A stretch of DNA of 64,000 nt from Phycisphaerae bacterium (GCA_030745875.1 JASLNT010000081.1:1-64000); one strand, 5' to 3'; positions 4,524 through 14,567 are shown, counted from the stretch's first letter. The notes: generated by a model from the sequence alone, not told the origin. Translations and numbers: made by a program.

Positions 4524-7415
4524 TTGAAACGAAACAGATACACATTGATTGCGCTCTGTCTGGCCGCATCGAGCGCATGCGGAGCCGATTGGCCTCAGTG
4601 GCGATGTGACGCCAGGCGGAGCGGAACCTCCGCGCAGACCCTGCCCGACAAGCTGCATCTTCAATGGGTGCGTCAGTATCCGCAGCTTAGTCCGGCGTTC
4701 TGGCAGGTCCGCCAGGGACGGCTGCAGTTCGATGCGGGCTACGAACCGGTGGCCGCGGGCAAGACACTGTTCGTCGGCTCGTCTCGAAACGACAGCGTTG
4801 TTGCGCTCGACACCGACACGGGAAAAGAGCGATGGCGGTTCTACGCCGACGGACCGGTCCGACTCGCGCCTGCGATAACCGGTGGAAAGGTCTACTTCGG
4901 CAGCGACGACGGGCGGGTGTACTGTCTCGCGGCGACAAGCGGGAAACTCCTGTGGACACGCCGCGCCGCACCGTCGGGCCGAAAGGTGTTGGGCAACGGT
5001 CGGTTGATCTCCGTCTGGCCGGTGCGCGGGGGGACGGTCCTGGCCGATGGGCGGGTGTACCTCGCCGCTGGTGTCTGGCCGTTCGAGGGTGTCTTCGTCT
5101 GCGCCCTCGACGCGGCGACCGGTCGACAGATATGGGTCAACGATCGGTGCGGATCGATGTACATCACGCATCCGCACGGCGCGATGGCGTTCGGAGGCCC
5201 TTCTCCGCAGGGATATCTAGCCGTGCACAAGGGCGAGGTGATCGTACCGGGGGGCAGGGCGTTTCCGGCGTATTTCGATCCGACTGGGGGCAAGCTGAAG
5301 ACGTTTGCGTTCGGGCACGGCGGGCACGGCAGCCTGCCCGGCGGGTGGTTCTTCGCGACCGGACCGGGCGGTGAGATGGTGGTCGACCCCGAGATCAACA
5401 CGGAGATCCATGACGCCGGCCGACAGGTCGTCGGTCAACCGGAGCCCAGCCGCAAGCCGGGCCAGAAGCTGCGGAATCAGGTCCATGTCAGCGGGCGGTC
5501 GTACGCCGTCCGGCCCGGAGCCCGCGGGGAGATTCGGGTCGGCGGGAAGACATACCGGTTTCGCAACGGTTTCGACGGCGTCCGAGGTTCCGTGCACACA
5601 ATGCTCGCCGCGGACGGTAAGCTGTTTGTCGTCACGCGCAAAGGGAGCGTCCACTGTTTCGGACCGACTCGCATCGAGCCGAAACGATACGCGTATCAGC
5701 CCAAGCCGATCGAGCGGCGCGCCGACGAATGGGGCGCCAAGGCCGACAAGATCCTGAAGCTGTCCGGCCCGGGCGCAGGTTACGCGCTGGTCGCCGGCGT
5801 CGGCGATTCCCGGCTCGTTGAGGAACTCGCGCTGCGGTCGAAGTTCCATATCGTGGTTGTCGATCCCGACGCGAAGAAGATTGCAGCTCTTCGTCGTCGG
5901 CTGGACGCAGCGGGCCTGTACGGTCGGCGGGTCTCCGCACTGACGGGCGATCCGTCCGCCGCGGATTTCCCGCCGTACTTCGCGAATCTGATCGTCTCGC
6001 GGTATCCGCGGGCGGCTGGGAAGCTCTTCCGGTTGTTGCGGCCGTACGGGGGGACAATGTGTATCGAAGCGCCCGCCGACAAACACGAAACGATCGTTCA
6101 ACAGTGCCCCGCAGCTCAAGTGAAGCGGACGGGCGGGATGTCGCTGGTCGTGCGCGCGGGCAAGCTGCCCGGGGCGGCGGACTATGGGGGCGATCCCAAC
6201 TACGACGAACTCGTCAGGGCTCCGCTGCGCGTACTCTGGTTCGGCGACAGTTTCCACCATCACAAGCTGTTCGACCGGGCCCTGCCGAAGGGATCGGCCC
6301 GCGGGCTGCCGACGAACATTCGCATCGTCGGCGGCGTGATGAGACACGCGGTGCGGGTATCACCGCCCGGCCCGCGTGGGGGGAGAGAATACGAGGACTT
6401 CGTCCGCACCATCGTGGAGCCCGGGATGTACCGCGAAGGCTGCACCGACGTCTACACCGGTCGCAATCTCTCCCAAGCTGAGGCCGGCAAGACGGTCAAA
6501 CTCACCGGGCAAAATCGCCGGGCCAAGACATCGGCGGTGCGGAAGAATCCGATCACCGGCGCAGACGAGAAGCGAACGTACCTCAAGATGTTCGGCTGCG
6601 ACAAGATCGCGGCGGACTACGGGTACATGCTGACGATGCGTTCGGGGACGGCGGCGTATTACGACAAGCGGGTCGAGAGCGGAACGGTGAGCATCAGCGG
6701 CATGCGATCGGGCTGCCGCAACAGCATCATCGCCGCTGACGGCGTGCTGGCCCTACCGTCGTGGACGGGAAACTGCACGTGCAACTATCCGGTCTTCACG
6801 TCGCTGGCGTTGGTTCATGCCGGCGGCGACTACGAGCAGTGGTCGGCATGGGGCGATGTGGCGACCGACGGAGCCGTGCGGCGCGTCGGGATCAACTTCG
6901 GAGCTCCCGGTGACCGCGCCACGCGGGAAGGCACGCTGTGGCTGGATTATCCGAGTGTCGGCGGTCCATCGCCAAACGTGCCCGTGAGCGTCTCGCCGAA
7001 GACGGCCAGACCCTACTACCGCCACTCGCTTCGGATCCAGGGCGGTCAAGGCCGACCGTGGGTGACGGCTTCCGGTATCAGGGGCGTAACGCAGGTGCGG
7101 ATCGCGCTCGTCGTCCGGCGGTCCGCCAAGACCGATAAAACCAAGCCCGAGAAGACCAAGCCGATAAAACCGCCCCCCTCGTACACCGTCCGCCTGTACT
7201 TCGCCGAACCGGATACGGCCCGGCGAGTGTTCTCCGTAGCGATCCAAGGCCGCCAGGTCCTGACTGACTTCGACATCGCGAAAGAAACCGGCGGCGCAAT
7301 GCGCGGGATCGTCAAGGAGTTCAAGCGTGTCCGCGTCAAGGGCGACCTGACGATCTCGCTGACACCCCGCAAAGGCGAGCCGATCCTCAGCGGCGTCGAA
7401 CTGGCGGCTGACTGA
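4524..7415 (+). CDS. Exported PQQ-like beta-propeller protein with inserted methyltransferase-like and C-terminal malectin-like domains
   Basis: The frame is open from TTG 4464. TTG 4524 is chosen because it gives a clean signal peptide (basic KRNRYT, then a hydrophobic core ending at ACGA) and lies after a promoter candidate. Residues about 25-400 are a PQQ-like propeller: strands such as LFVGSSRNDSVVALDTDTGK and VYFGSDDGRVYCLAATSGKL are typical blades. Residues about 410-540 look like a class I methyltransferase Rossmann fold, with a GVGDSRLVEEL glycine loop and an IVVVDPDAKKIAALRR acidic strand end. A second propeller-like part follows, then a malectin-like beta sandwich from about residue 885 (YTVRLYFAEP). 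It is probably secreted and may bind carbohydrate. Whether the Rossmann part still binds S-adenosylmethionine is unknown. Confidence 0.8.
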   Translation: MKRNRYTLIALCLAASSACGADWPQWRCDARRSGTSAQTLPDKLHLQWVRQYPQLSPAFWQVRQGRLQFDAGYEPVAAGKTLFVGSSRNDSVVALDTDTGKERWRFYADGPVRLAPAITGGKVYFGSDDGRVYCLAATSGKLLWTRRAAPSGRKVLGNGRLISVWPVRGGTVLADGRVYLAAGVWPFEGVFVCALDAATGRQIWVNDRCGSMYITHPHGAMAFGGPSPQGYLAVHKGEVIVPGGRAFPAYFDPTGGKLKTFAFGHGGHGSLPGGWFFATGPGGEMVVDPEINTEIHDAGRQVVGQPEPSRKPGQKLRNQVHVSGRSYAVRPGARGEIRVGGKTYRFRNGFDGVRGSVHTMLAADGKLFVVTRKGSVHCFGPTRIEPKRYAYQPKPIERRADEWGAKADKILKLSGPGAGYALVAGVGDSRLVEELALRSKFHIVVVDPDAKKIAALRRRLDAAGLYGRRVSALTGDPSAADFPPYFANLIVSRYPRAAGKLFRLLRPYGGTMCIEAPADKHETIVQQCPAAQVKRTGGMSLVVRAGKLPGAADYGGDPNYDELVRAPLRVLWFGDSFHHHKLFDRALPKGSARGLPTNIRIVGGVMRHAVRVSPPGPRGGREYEDFVRTIVEPGMYREGCTDVYTGRNLSQAEAGKTVKLTGQNRRAKTSAVRKNPITGADEKRTYLKMFGCDKIAADYGYMLTMRSGTAAYYDKRVESGTVSISGMRSGCRNSIIAADGVLALPSWTGNCTCNYPVFTSLALVHAGGDYEQWSAWGDVATDGAVRRVGINFGAPGDRATREGTLWLDYPSVGGPSPNVPVSVSPKTARPYYRHSLRIQGGQGRPWVTASGIRGVTQVRIALVVRRSAKTDKTKPEKTKPIKPPPSYTVRLYFAEPDTARRVFSVAIQGRQVLTDFDIAKETGGAMRGIVKEFKRVRVKGDLTISLTPRKGEPILSGVELAAD

Positions 7416-7558
7416 CACAACGGGAACCACCGCGGCGCGGGCGGCTTGGGGCTGAGCCCGGACGGGCATACCGATCGTCAGTTCCGACAATAGCGTTCGG
7501 GACGCCGGCCTCTCCGTCCATGCTGCAAGACCCGCACACACTAATCGGGGGCAAGGCG

Positions 7559-10387
7559 CTACTTCTTGGCGGCGACCTTCACCGAGACCCTTATCGGTTC
7601 GGTTCGCTCTTTGTCATTGTCGAAGACAACGGCGTAGTGGTGCTCGCCGGCGGCGAGTTTCGAGCGGTCGAAATAGGCTCCGAGCTCTGTGCTCGCGATC
7701 TTTGTTTTGTCGCTGATCTTGAAGTTCGGCGTGTCGCCGCGATAGATATCCGCCGACAGGCCCCACGTGCGGGACGTCAGGCCCCAGCGAACAGCCACCT
7801 CGCCGCCGGGGATTTGCTCGGCGGTGATTTTGGGCAATTCCTTGGGGATGCGAACGGGATAAATATTGCGATGCTTCCCGGCGATGGCGTACACCTCGCC
7901 GCGAGGCATGTCAAGACGCGGGTTCGCCAGGGCGGCTTGTCGGGCTTTGGTGATGATCCCGAGCATCTTCTGATAGTGCTTGTTCTGCGTATTTTCAAAT
8001 GAGACTACCGGCTTGCCGCTGGATGCGCCCTTGTCCCATTTCCGCCATACCTGTTTGGGGAAACTGTCGAGCGGTTTTACGGCGTGTTCGTATCGCCCGG
8101 TGCTGAAAATGCGGAGTCGCCTGAACGCGTCGACCTTCTTGTCGCGACAGAGCGCTTGTCCGAGTCCGTCTTTGCCTTTGGCCAGCGGCGCGCGGAGGAT
8201 GCGGCTGAACTCGGGCTTCTCGAGATTGAACCAGTCGGGCTCAAACCGTCCGCCCCGCCCGCCTGTGTTGTGGCATTTGACGCAGCCGGCGGCCTTCATC
8301 TCTGCGATGAGCTGATTCTTCGCCCCGCCCCACTCCCTGAGTTGGAACGCTCTGGGCGTGTAGTTCCACGTACCGTGGTACGGGCCGTTTCCGTCGATCC
8401 ACGCCAGTATGATATCGCGCTGGGCTCGCGTCATTTTGAAGCGGTCTTTGTGTCCCAGGGCTCCGTCGACGATCACCTTGGCCAGCGGCGCCGCGGGCGA
8501 TCCGATTTCGTACGCGGGGAAGATCTTCGTTGAGTAGTGCGCGGTCCCGTTCATCGAGCACACGCCTGCGATTAGTGTGGCCTTGTACTGGACCTCGCGC
8601 CGTGAGACCAGGTTCTCGTAGCTGTTGTTGAAGTACGCCGTCCACCCTCCGGTCAGGTCGAGTCCGGCGGCGAATCCCTTTTCGCCTCCGTGACATTTGA
8701 TGCAGTGTTCGTTCAGAACGGGCTGAACCATTGTCGGGTAGTCAAGCGGGCCGGAGCCCCAGGATTCGTCCTTGGGGTCCTCGGGGGGCTTCTTCTGGGC
8801 AAGCGCCAGCTTTTTCAGAGGGGGGAAGGTGGCTTTCTTGTCTTCGTGGCAGCCTACGCAGCCTCGTGTGGAGCCCGGGGCGGCTTGAATGAACGTGCGC
8901 ATGCTTCGCACGCAGCGTCCTTCGGCGTCGAGAGCCTGGAGGAAGATCATCTTCCCCGCGGGGACCTTGAAGTAGGCGCTTCCGTCGCGTTCAACGGGCA
9001 CAACGCCGAGGTAGTTCTTGCCCGTCCACGCCAAGGCCGCTGAAATAGTGAACGTCTGGTTGAACGGACCGCCCCCGGGCGTTTTGCTGACGCGCGAGGT
9101 CTCCTCAACCACGCGGAGCTGCTTGATAGAACCGCGCGGGACCCTGGGCATCCCCTCGTACACATTCTGCAAAACGAAGAAGCCGTAGTCCTTGCTGCGA
9201 TCGACCTGCGAGGGGCGCATCTTCGGAAGCGAACGCACCTTGACCGGAATCGGAGAATGACAGTCAATCGCCTGATCGCTGATGAGAAGTTCGCGGGTCA
9301 GCGAATCGTCCTTATTGCGTTTGATCAGGAAGATCGCATTCTTCTTGCCGTTGCGATCGCTGAAGAGGATGAGGTCTTTGGTTACCGGATACGGGTCGCA
9401 GGCCTCGCCGGTGTCTCGCGTGGGGTGCTTCGGATCGGAGAAGTTGAAGACGGCCTTGGGATCGTTCTTTCCCATCTTCGTGTCGATCAGGGCGATCGTT
9501 CCGCGCGGCGTGCTGTTGTGTTTGGAGAAAGTACTTACGATGTACCGCGGGTCGGAAAAGACCTGGCGCGAATCGAGAACCGCTTCAGGGAACACCATGT
9601 TGTTTGCATACAGGGCGGTTTCCATAGTCCCGTCAGGATACACCGTCCAGAGGCTTTGGATGGTCAGCGCCGTCTTGTCAACGTATTCCCACCTTCCGTA
9701 GAGAATCCGACCGTCGGACATAAGGCTCGGATCGAATTCCGTTTCGCTGTTGACCGAGATGGGATAGGTCTTGCTCCCGTCAGGGTTCATCGCGTGCAGA
9801 ATCGCAACACCGGTGTTGTTGCACGGGACCAGGCCGTTGTGACGCATTGTGGTGAAAACTATCTTCCCGTTCGGCAGGTACGCGGGCGTGAGATCCTGGG
9901 CCGCACCGAGCGAGCCATGCCTGCCGAAGTAAACGCTCTTGATCTTACCGTCCTTCTCGCAAGGCAGGTAATCGGCCCGCGGATTGGTGATGCGCCGCAG
10001 CCCTTTCCCGTCAATCCCAATCTCGTAGATCGACGAACTGCCCTTGGGTTCGCCCTTGAAGCAGAAGAGCACTTTCTTGGCGTCGTAGGACAGGTCCGGG
10101 TCGAAGTACATTCCCTTACCGAGCGTATTTGCGCTTTTCTCGTCGATAACGGCGCGAAACTTGTGCTTTTCAGACGGATCAGCGGGATTCTCCAGAACGT
10201 AGATACCCCCGCCCGGATGCCACTGGTAGCAGGTGTCGTAAATGTGAATACCGCGGTAATTACCTCGTTTGGTGAAGAGGATGGGGCTGTCGAGATCTTT
10301 CCGGAGTTTCTCGGCGGCCGGAGCAAACGCTGAAAGCAGCGACAGCAACGCCAGGACCATGATGGTGAAGTAGTGGGATGTCCTCAT
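7559..10387 (-). CDS. HzsA-related exported PD40/multihaem protein, 942 aa
   Basis: The first 25 residues are a Sec signal peptide (core IMVLALLSLLSAFAPAAA-like). Residues about 30-480 hold WD40-like PD40 repeats, with phrases such as FDPDLSYDAKKVLFCF and DLTPAYLPNGKIVFTTMR. Three c-type haem motifs follow at about residues 508 (CVGCH), 562 (CIKCH) and 700 (CVKCH). This order matches proteins annotated as related to the hydrazine synthase alpha subunit in planctomycetes that do not perform anammox; true hydrazine synthase would need its beta and gamma partners, which are absent here. It is the last gene of the operon starting near 18716, 252 bases after its neighbour. ATG 10387 has AAGGA upstream. 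It is likely a periplasmic redox or binding protein; the substrate is unknown. Confidence 0.8.
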   Translation of the reverse strand: MRTSHYFTIMVLALLSLLSAFAPAAEKLRKDLDSPILFTKRGNYRGIHIYDTCYQWHPGGGIYVLENPADPSEKHKFRAVIDEKSANTLGKGMYFDPDLSYDAKKVLFCFKGEPKGSSSIYEIGIDGKGLRRITNPRADYLPCEKDGKIKSVYFGRHGSLGAAQDLTPAYLPNGKIVFTTMRHNGLVPCNNTGVAILHAMNPDGSKTYPISVNSETEFDPSLMSDGRILYGRWEYVDKTALTIQSLWTVYPDGTMETALYANNMVFPEAVLDSRQVFSDPRYIVSTFSKHNSTPRGTIALIDTKMGKNDPKAVFNFSDPKHPTRDTGEACDPYPVTKDLILFSDRNGKKNAIFLIKRNKDDSLTRELLISDQAIDCHSPIPVKVRSLPKMRPSQVDRSKDYGFFVLQNVYEGMPRVPRGSIKQLRVVEETSRVSKTPGGGPFNQTFTISAALAWTGKNYLGVVPVERDGSAYFKVPAGKMIFLQALDAEGRCVRSMRTFIQAAPGSTRGCVGCHEDKKATFPPLKKLALAQKKPPEDPKDESWGSGPLDYPTMVQPVLNEHCIKCHGGEKGFAAGLDLTGGWTAYFNNSYENLVSRREVQYKATLIAGVCSMNGTAHYSTKIFPAYEIGSPAAPLAKVIVDGALGHKDRFKMTRAQRDIILAWIDGNGPYHGTWNYTPRAFQLREWGGAKNQLIAEMKAAGCVKCHNTGGRGGRFEPDWFNLEKPEFSRILRAPLAKGKDGLGQALCRDKKVDAFRRLRIFSTGRYEHAVKPLDSFPKQVWRKWDKGASSGKPVVSFENTQNKHYQKMLGIITKARQAALANPRLDMPRGEVYAIAGKHRNIYPVRIPKELPKITAEQIPGGEVAVRWGLTSRTWGLSADIYRGDTPNFKISDKTKIASTELGAYFDRSKLAAGEHHYAVVFDNDKERTEPIRVSVKVAAKK

Positions 10388-10639
10388 ATGCTTTTTCCTT
10401 TTATCGCACGCCCAACCTGTCGACAGGTAATTCCGTTCGGTTGGTTTCTCCGATTCGTTGAAGCCCAGAGACCGCGCCTGAGCCGATTACATGCAATATA
10501 GCACCCGGTTCCGATTCAGTCAAAGGCGGGATTCGACAATCCAACCGCCGGCGCCTCCCCCGATTCCGGGCCTGCGCGAGAGCACCGGTCAGCGTACTTG
10601 GCGCTTCTCGTTAACGCGCCGCACAATTTGCGGCGGGCC
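10388..10639. other. Operon-internal spacer with a hairpin
   Basis: This 252-base gap separates two genes of the same minus-strand cluster. Five bases after the stop codon of the PPC gene is a perfect 7-bp hairpin (CGCCGCA, 5-base loop, TGCGGCG; 10617-10635) without a T-run. It may be a weak terminator or an mRNA-stability hairpin that lowers expression of the downstream HzsA-related gene. No coding frame is supported here. Confidence 0.4.
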
Positions 10640-12934
10640 TTATCTAATCAGACGGGCTTCTATGATCGCAATCTGGCGGTTGGCGAACGCGTCGGTGAGG
10701 AACCACTGTTGATAGAGGTTCTCGATCTGTCTCAAATACCAGTCCACTTGTGACTTTCTCAACGTGCGCTTCATACCCTTGGGTCTATTCTTGTCAACGA
10801 TAGGCGGTCGCACGCGCTCGACTGGCGGCCGGTAGGACGGATTCCAGACCAGGGCGGGCAGGTCTTCGGCGGGCAGCAAATGGCGCCACAGGAACGCCTG
10901 CATTCTGTCTTCGGAGGGCACGGCGTCATGGGTGACTTCCCGCCCTCCAATCGTCGCACGGCCGACAACTGTGAGGCTGACTGGCTTTTCCATTTCCGTC
11001 AGACTGGTCTTGACGCCCAGACGCACGACCTCCTTTTTCGCCGCCAGGGTGGCTCCGGGCGATTCGAGCCCCTTTGGCAAGCCTTTGAAGCTCAGCTTGA
11101 TCGGCCCGTCGAATCCGTCCTTGCGTATGGCGTAGATGATCGCCGAGGCGGACGCCCTGCTGCGCATGATGATCCGGGAAGGGATCAGGCGCAACGCGAA
11201 ATCGGGACGCGGTTGGCTGATGCGGAGCCGGTAAGCGTACTCCTTTCCCGCATGTCGCCTCGTGTCGCCGAGATGAATGAAGTATTTTCCATCGGCGGGC
11301 AACTTGACCATGAGGTAGGAATCGGCGTGGTCGGTGTTCAGCCCCGACGCCGCATCGTGATGATCGTCGTTCAACGCGATGATCTTGCCGTCGGCGCCGG
11401 TGATCTTGACGAAGGAATCGAACGGCGAGCCAAGTCTGCGCGCGTGCACTTCGGCAACGATTGTCTGACCGGCTTTTCCCGCCACCTCGAAGACATCCCA
11501 GTCGCCCGGGCGATCCGCTCGACCGTTAACGATGATTGGAAGACTCACTTTCTGCGCCTTGGACGGCTCGTCGTTGGATTCCTTTTCCAGGCACTCCGGC
11601 AGCGTGTCCAGTGCAAACGGCACGTAGTTGGAAACGAGTTTCCCGTTGGCGGCGGCAATCAGATGGCGCCCCGGTTTGGCGTCTTTGGGCGGTGGAGCCA
11701 GCGTGGTCTTCCCGAGATTCCATCCGTTCATCTCAATCTTGACCGGTGCGCCCGCGCGACCGCCCAACGGGAATACGCTGGTTATAAACGGCAGCTCACC
11801 GACGGTAATCCGATACACGAAACTCTCGCGTCCGCGGAAGATCGCCTCGTTGATGCTGAGCACGTAGTCACCGTCTTCGGGGACCTCGAAATAGAGCACA
11901 GGGTCGGGCTGGAAACGGAAATCGTCATTGTACGCCAGCTCCTTACCCTTGGAGTCGTGGAGTCTGAGTACGGCTTGAAACCAACCGGGAACACCGTCGG
12001 CGACATACGGGATCAACTGACGAGCCTTCGCCGAGATAAGCAGGCGCTGCCCCTTGCTCGCCGGAAAACGATACCGATTCACCTCGCCCGCTGCGACCTG
12101 ACCGTTCATCGTACACGGTATGGTGATGCGCATTTGCTCTTCTTCCGTCGGCCTGTTGCGCTGGGCCAGATGCTCCTTTCCAAGCACTGGTTTCTTGCAG
12201 GTCTTCATCGGCTTGCGGGCGACTTCGGGCACTTGGCCTACGTAGAAGGACATCGCGTTGGAGATACCCCGTTTAGTGATCACCCTGATCTCTCGTCGGC
12301 CGGGTTTTGCATCGGGCTCCACCGTGACCTCGGCGAAGACAAGCTCCATGTGGGCGCGAACGGCCGGGGTGCGCTCGTCCGCCGCGAACCTCCTTTGGAT
12401 ACGCTCGATCATGTTCTGCTTCGCCACTGCCTGGTCAGACTTGGGAGGCGGGGCCTTGGCGCTCGTTTTAACATGTTTCGGGGCTTTTGGTTTCTCCAAC
12501 TTCGAACTGCAATTGCTGCAGACTGAGGCGGAAAGCGGATTGAGACGACCGCATGACAGGCATATCAAACCGCGAACCTCGGGAGGCTTGACAAGCTGGG
12601 GAAACTCAAAATAGGCCATCTTGGCGACCATCACGTCGCTTACCGTCGTTCCCTTCTTCCGCAACTCGTTTAGTTGCTGTCGGAGCAATCCGAGCTCCTG
12701 GTTGCTCATCACCCTGTAGTAATCGACCAGCCGCACAGAAACCCCCTCGCCGCTCACAACCACATCAGAAGCATAGACGAGCCCCTGTCCGCCCAACCTG
12801 ATCGAGAAAGTACCGCCCTGCCGGCCGCCCGCGGGATAAACATAACCAATGTACTGGTTCTGCGCCCGGACCGAGGATGCTCCCGCCGCAAGGACGACCA
12901 GCCCCAGGATCGAAAATCTATTGAATCTGCTCAT
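10640..12934 (-). CDS. Exported protein with PPC domains and a zinc-ribbon segment, 764 aa
   Basis: ATG 12934 (MSRFNRFSILGLVVLAAG) is chosen because GGAG lies six bases upstream and the product starts with a signal peptide; the frame also runs 14 codons further up. At about residues 125-155 sits a ribbon with two cysteine pairs (CLSCGRLNP and CSNC), then a Lys/Pro-rich linker. Two bacterial pre-peptidase C-terminal (PPC) beta-sandwich domains follow, roughly residues 285-400 (GEVNRYRFPASKGQRL) and 470-610 (DWDVFEVAGKAGQTIVAEV). Such proteins are regular partners of DUF1501 and DUF1549/1553 genes in planctomycetes and are thought to be secreted or surface-bound. There is no peptidase domain. 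A zinc ribbon is odd in an exported protein. Confidence 0.8.
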   Translation of the reverse strand: MSRFNRFSILGLVVLAAGASSVRAQNQYIGYVYPAGGRQGGTFSIRLGGQGLVYASDVVVSGEGVSVRLVDYYRVMSNQELGLLRQQLNELRKKGTTVSDVMVAKMAYFEFPQLVKPPEVRGLICLSCGRLNPLSASVCSNCSSKLEKPKAPKHVKTSAKAPPPKSDQAVAKQNMIERIQRRFAADERTPAVRAHMELVFAEVTVEPDAKPGRREIRVITKRGISNAMSFYVGQVPEVARKPMKTCKKPVLGKEHLAQRNRPTEEEQMRITIPCTMNGQVAAGEVNRYRFPASKGQRLLISAKARQLIPYVADGVPGWFQAVLRLHDSKGKELAYNDDFRFQPDPVLYFEVPEDGDYVLSINEAIFRGRESFVYRITVGELPFITSVFPLGGRAGAPVKIEMNGWNLGKTTLAPPPKDAKPGRHLIAAANGKLVSNYVPFALDTLPECLEKESNDEPSKAQKVSLPIIVNGRADRPGDWDVFEVAGKAGQTIVAEVHARRLGSPFDSFVKITGADGKIIALNDDHHDAASGLNTDHADSYLMVKLPADGKYFIHLGDTRRHAGKEYAYRLRISQPRPDFALRLIPSRIIMRSRASASAIIYAIRKDGFDGPIKLSFKGLPKGLESPGATLAAKKEVVRLGVKTSLTEMEKPVSLTVVGRATIGGREVTHDAVPSEDRMQAFLWRHLLPAEDLPALVWNPSYRPPVERVRPPIVDKNRPKGMKRTLRKSQVDWYLRQIENLYQQWFLTDAFANRQIAIIEARLIR

Positions 12935-13020
12935 AAGCTTCTCCGCTTTCTGCAATTTCGGCATTGGCGAGAGCACATGCTGACGCCCTGGCGCCGCCGA
13001 TCACCGCACACAGCCGACAG

Positions 13021-14481
13021 TTACATGATCTCTTCCAGAAGCCCGGTCGATTTCATTCCTTCCTTTTCGGCGTCCAGGACGCGGGCGTCGAAACCCAGGG
13101 GATGCGGCAGCTTGGCGGCCGGGTCGATACCGGCCAACAGATAGAAGCTGCCCAGCAGGTCCGCCGGATAAACGGGCCTTTCCTGGACCTTCTCGCCCTT
13201 TTGATCGGACGAACCGACGACACGACCGCCCTTAAACCCGCCGCCGGCGACCAGCACGGTGAAAACAGCTCCGTGGTGATGGCGACCGCCGTTCCAGGGC
13301 GGTTCCCAGGACACCTTCGGCGTCCTGCCGAATTCGCCCGTGCACCAAACCAGCGTGCTGTCCAGCAAGCCCTTGGCGCTGAGGTCCGAAAGCAGCGTCG
13401 CCAGCCCCTGATCCAACCAGGGACACTGTCGCCGCATCGTCGCAAAGTGGTTCCCGTGCGTATCCCATCCGCCCGGGAAACTGATCGTGATATAGGGCAC
13501 ACCGGCCTCGACCATCCGTCGCGCCGCCAGGCATTCCTGCCCGAACGTGTTCCGGCCGTAGCTGTCCCTGAGCACCGTAGGTTCGTTTCCGAGATTGAAT
13601 ACTTCTCTCCCCTTGCCCAGGATCAATCCATAGGCTTTCTGCCTGGCCTTCTCGGCGGCGACCATCTCCGGGACGTCCGCCAGACCGTAGCCCATGAGAT
13701 TGACTTTATCCACCAATTCACGCCTGGCCTTCTGCCGGGCATCGTTAATCCCCCTGTTGACGATTCCCTGCACTTCGAAGCGGGAAGCGTTCGGATCGCC
13801 GCCCGTGGCGAAAGGTTTGTACCCGGGTCCCAGGAAGCCTTCCTCGGAAAACCGCCCGGCGGCTCGAAGCATCACGACGTAAGGCGGAAGCAGACCTTTG
13901 TACTGCTTCTTCTTGAAGTAGGCGAATATGGCTCCCACACTTGGGTACGCCAACCGCCCGCCGGGCTTGTGACCGGTCTGCATCAGATAGGCCGCCGTCT
14001 CGTGACCGTTGATGCCATGGGTCATGCTGCGGATCAGGGAGTACTTGTCGGCCTGCTTGGCCAGTTTGGGGAACAGCGCGCCGAGTTGGATTCCCTTCAC
14101 GTTGGTGGGAACGACCTTGTCAAACTCGCCCAGGTAATCGTAACCCGTACCCGGTTTCGGGTCCCAGGCGTCGTTGTGCGACATGCCGCCCCACAGGAAG
14201 ATCTGGATGACCGACTTGATCTTGCCTTTCTTCTTGGCTTTTGCTTTGGCGGCGGCGTCTCGGGAGGCTTTCTGTTTGGCGGCCTTCTGTGCGGCGGCTT
14301 TTTGTTTGGCGGCTTTCTGTTCGGCGGCTATCTGTTTGGGCGTCTTCTTAGCCGACGCCGCCGAAACGTCGGAGTTCAAACCGCCGACTGCGATCATGCC
14401 CGCCGCACCCAAAGCGCCGCGTCGCATGACCTCGCGCCGGGACACATGCTCCTGGTTGTTTCCATCGTGATTTGTACTCAT
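13021..14481 (-). CDS. DUF1501-family Tat-exported protein, 486 aa
   Basis: ATG 14481 is chosen: the product then starts with a twin-arginine signal (SRREVMRRGALGAAG). The longer frame to 14571 would overlap the upstream gene. Between the signal and the domain is a low-complexity Lys/Ala/Gln stretch (roughly residues 45-85) resembling the coiled coil of the upstream protein. The DUF1501 domain, a sulfatase/alkaline-phosphatase-like fold, follows; recognisable parts are IQIFLWGGMSHNDAWDPKP, GINGHETAAYLMQTGHKPG, FPGGWDTHGNH and WCTGEFGRTP. DUF1501 is found almost always beside DUF1549/DUF1553, as here (87-base gap). The substrate is unknown; export in the folded state suggests a metal-loaded hydrolase-like protein in the periplasm. 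Confidence 0.9.
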   Translation of the reverse strand: MSTNHDGNNQEHVSRREVMRRGALGAAGMIAVGGLNSDVSAASAKKTPKQIAAEQKAAKQKAAAQKAAKQKASRDAAAKAKAKKKGKIKSVIQIFLWGGMSHNDAWDPKPGTGYDYLGEFDKVVPTNVKGIQLGALFPKLAKQADKYSLIRSMTHGINGHETAAYLMQTGHKPGGRLAYPSVGAIFAYFKKKQYKGLLPPYVVMLRAAGRFSEEGFLGPGYKPFATGGDPNASRFEVQGIVNRGINDARQKARRELVDKVNLMGYGLADVPEMVAAEKARQKAYGLILGKGREVFNLGNEPTVLRDSYGRNTFGQECLAARRMVEAGVPYITISFPGGWDTHGNHFATMRRQCPWLDQGLATLLSDLSAKGLLDSTLVWCTGEFGRTPKVSWEPPWNGGRHHHGAVFTVLVAGGGFKGGRVVGSSDQKGEKVQERPVYPADLLGSFYLLAGIDPAAKLPHPLGFDARVLDAEKEGMKSTGLLEEIM

Positions 14482-14567
14482 GATTTCCGTTGTCCTTTCA
14501 CTCCCAGGCTTATTGTCGCACTGGGAAACCAAACATTTCACGTCATGTTCCGCTGCTTCGACAAGAA

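Noticed and set aside
4315..4578. Search for attI or an integrase remnant
   Set aside because: No integrase-like frame or recognisable attI sequence was found; the short frame at 4369-4578 has no supporting features and overlaps the PQQ gene.
7559..10387. Calling this gene hydrazine synthase
   Set aside because: Only the PD40/haem architecture is shared. The partner subunits and other anammox genes are absent, so only a related fold is claimed.
10880..12526. 548-codon open frame on the plus strand
   Set aside because: It is antisense to the PPC-domain gene, has no domain or signal peptide, and is explained by GC-rich third positions of the real gene.
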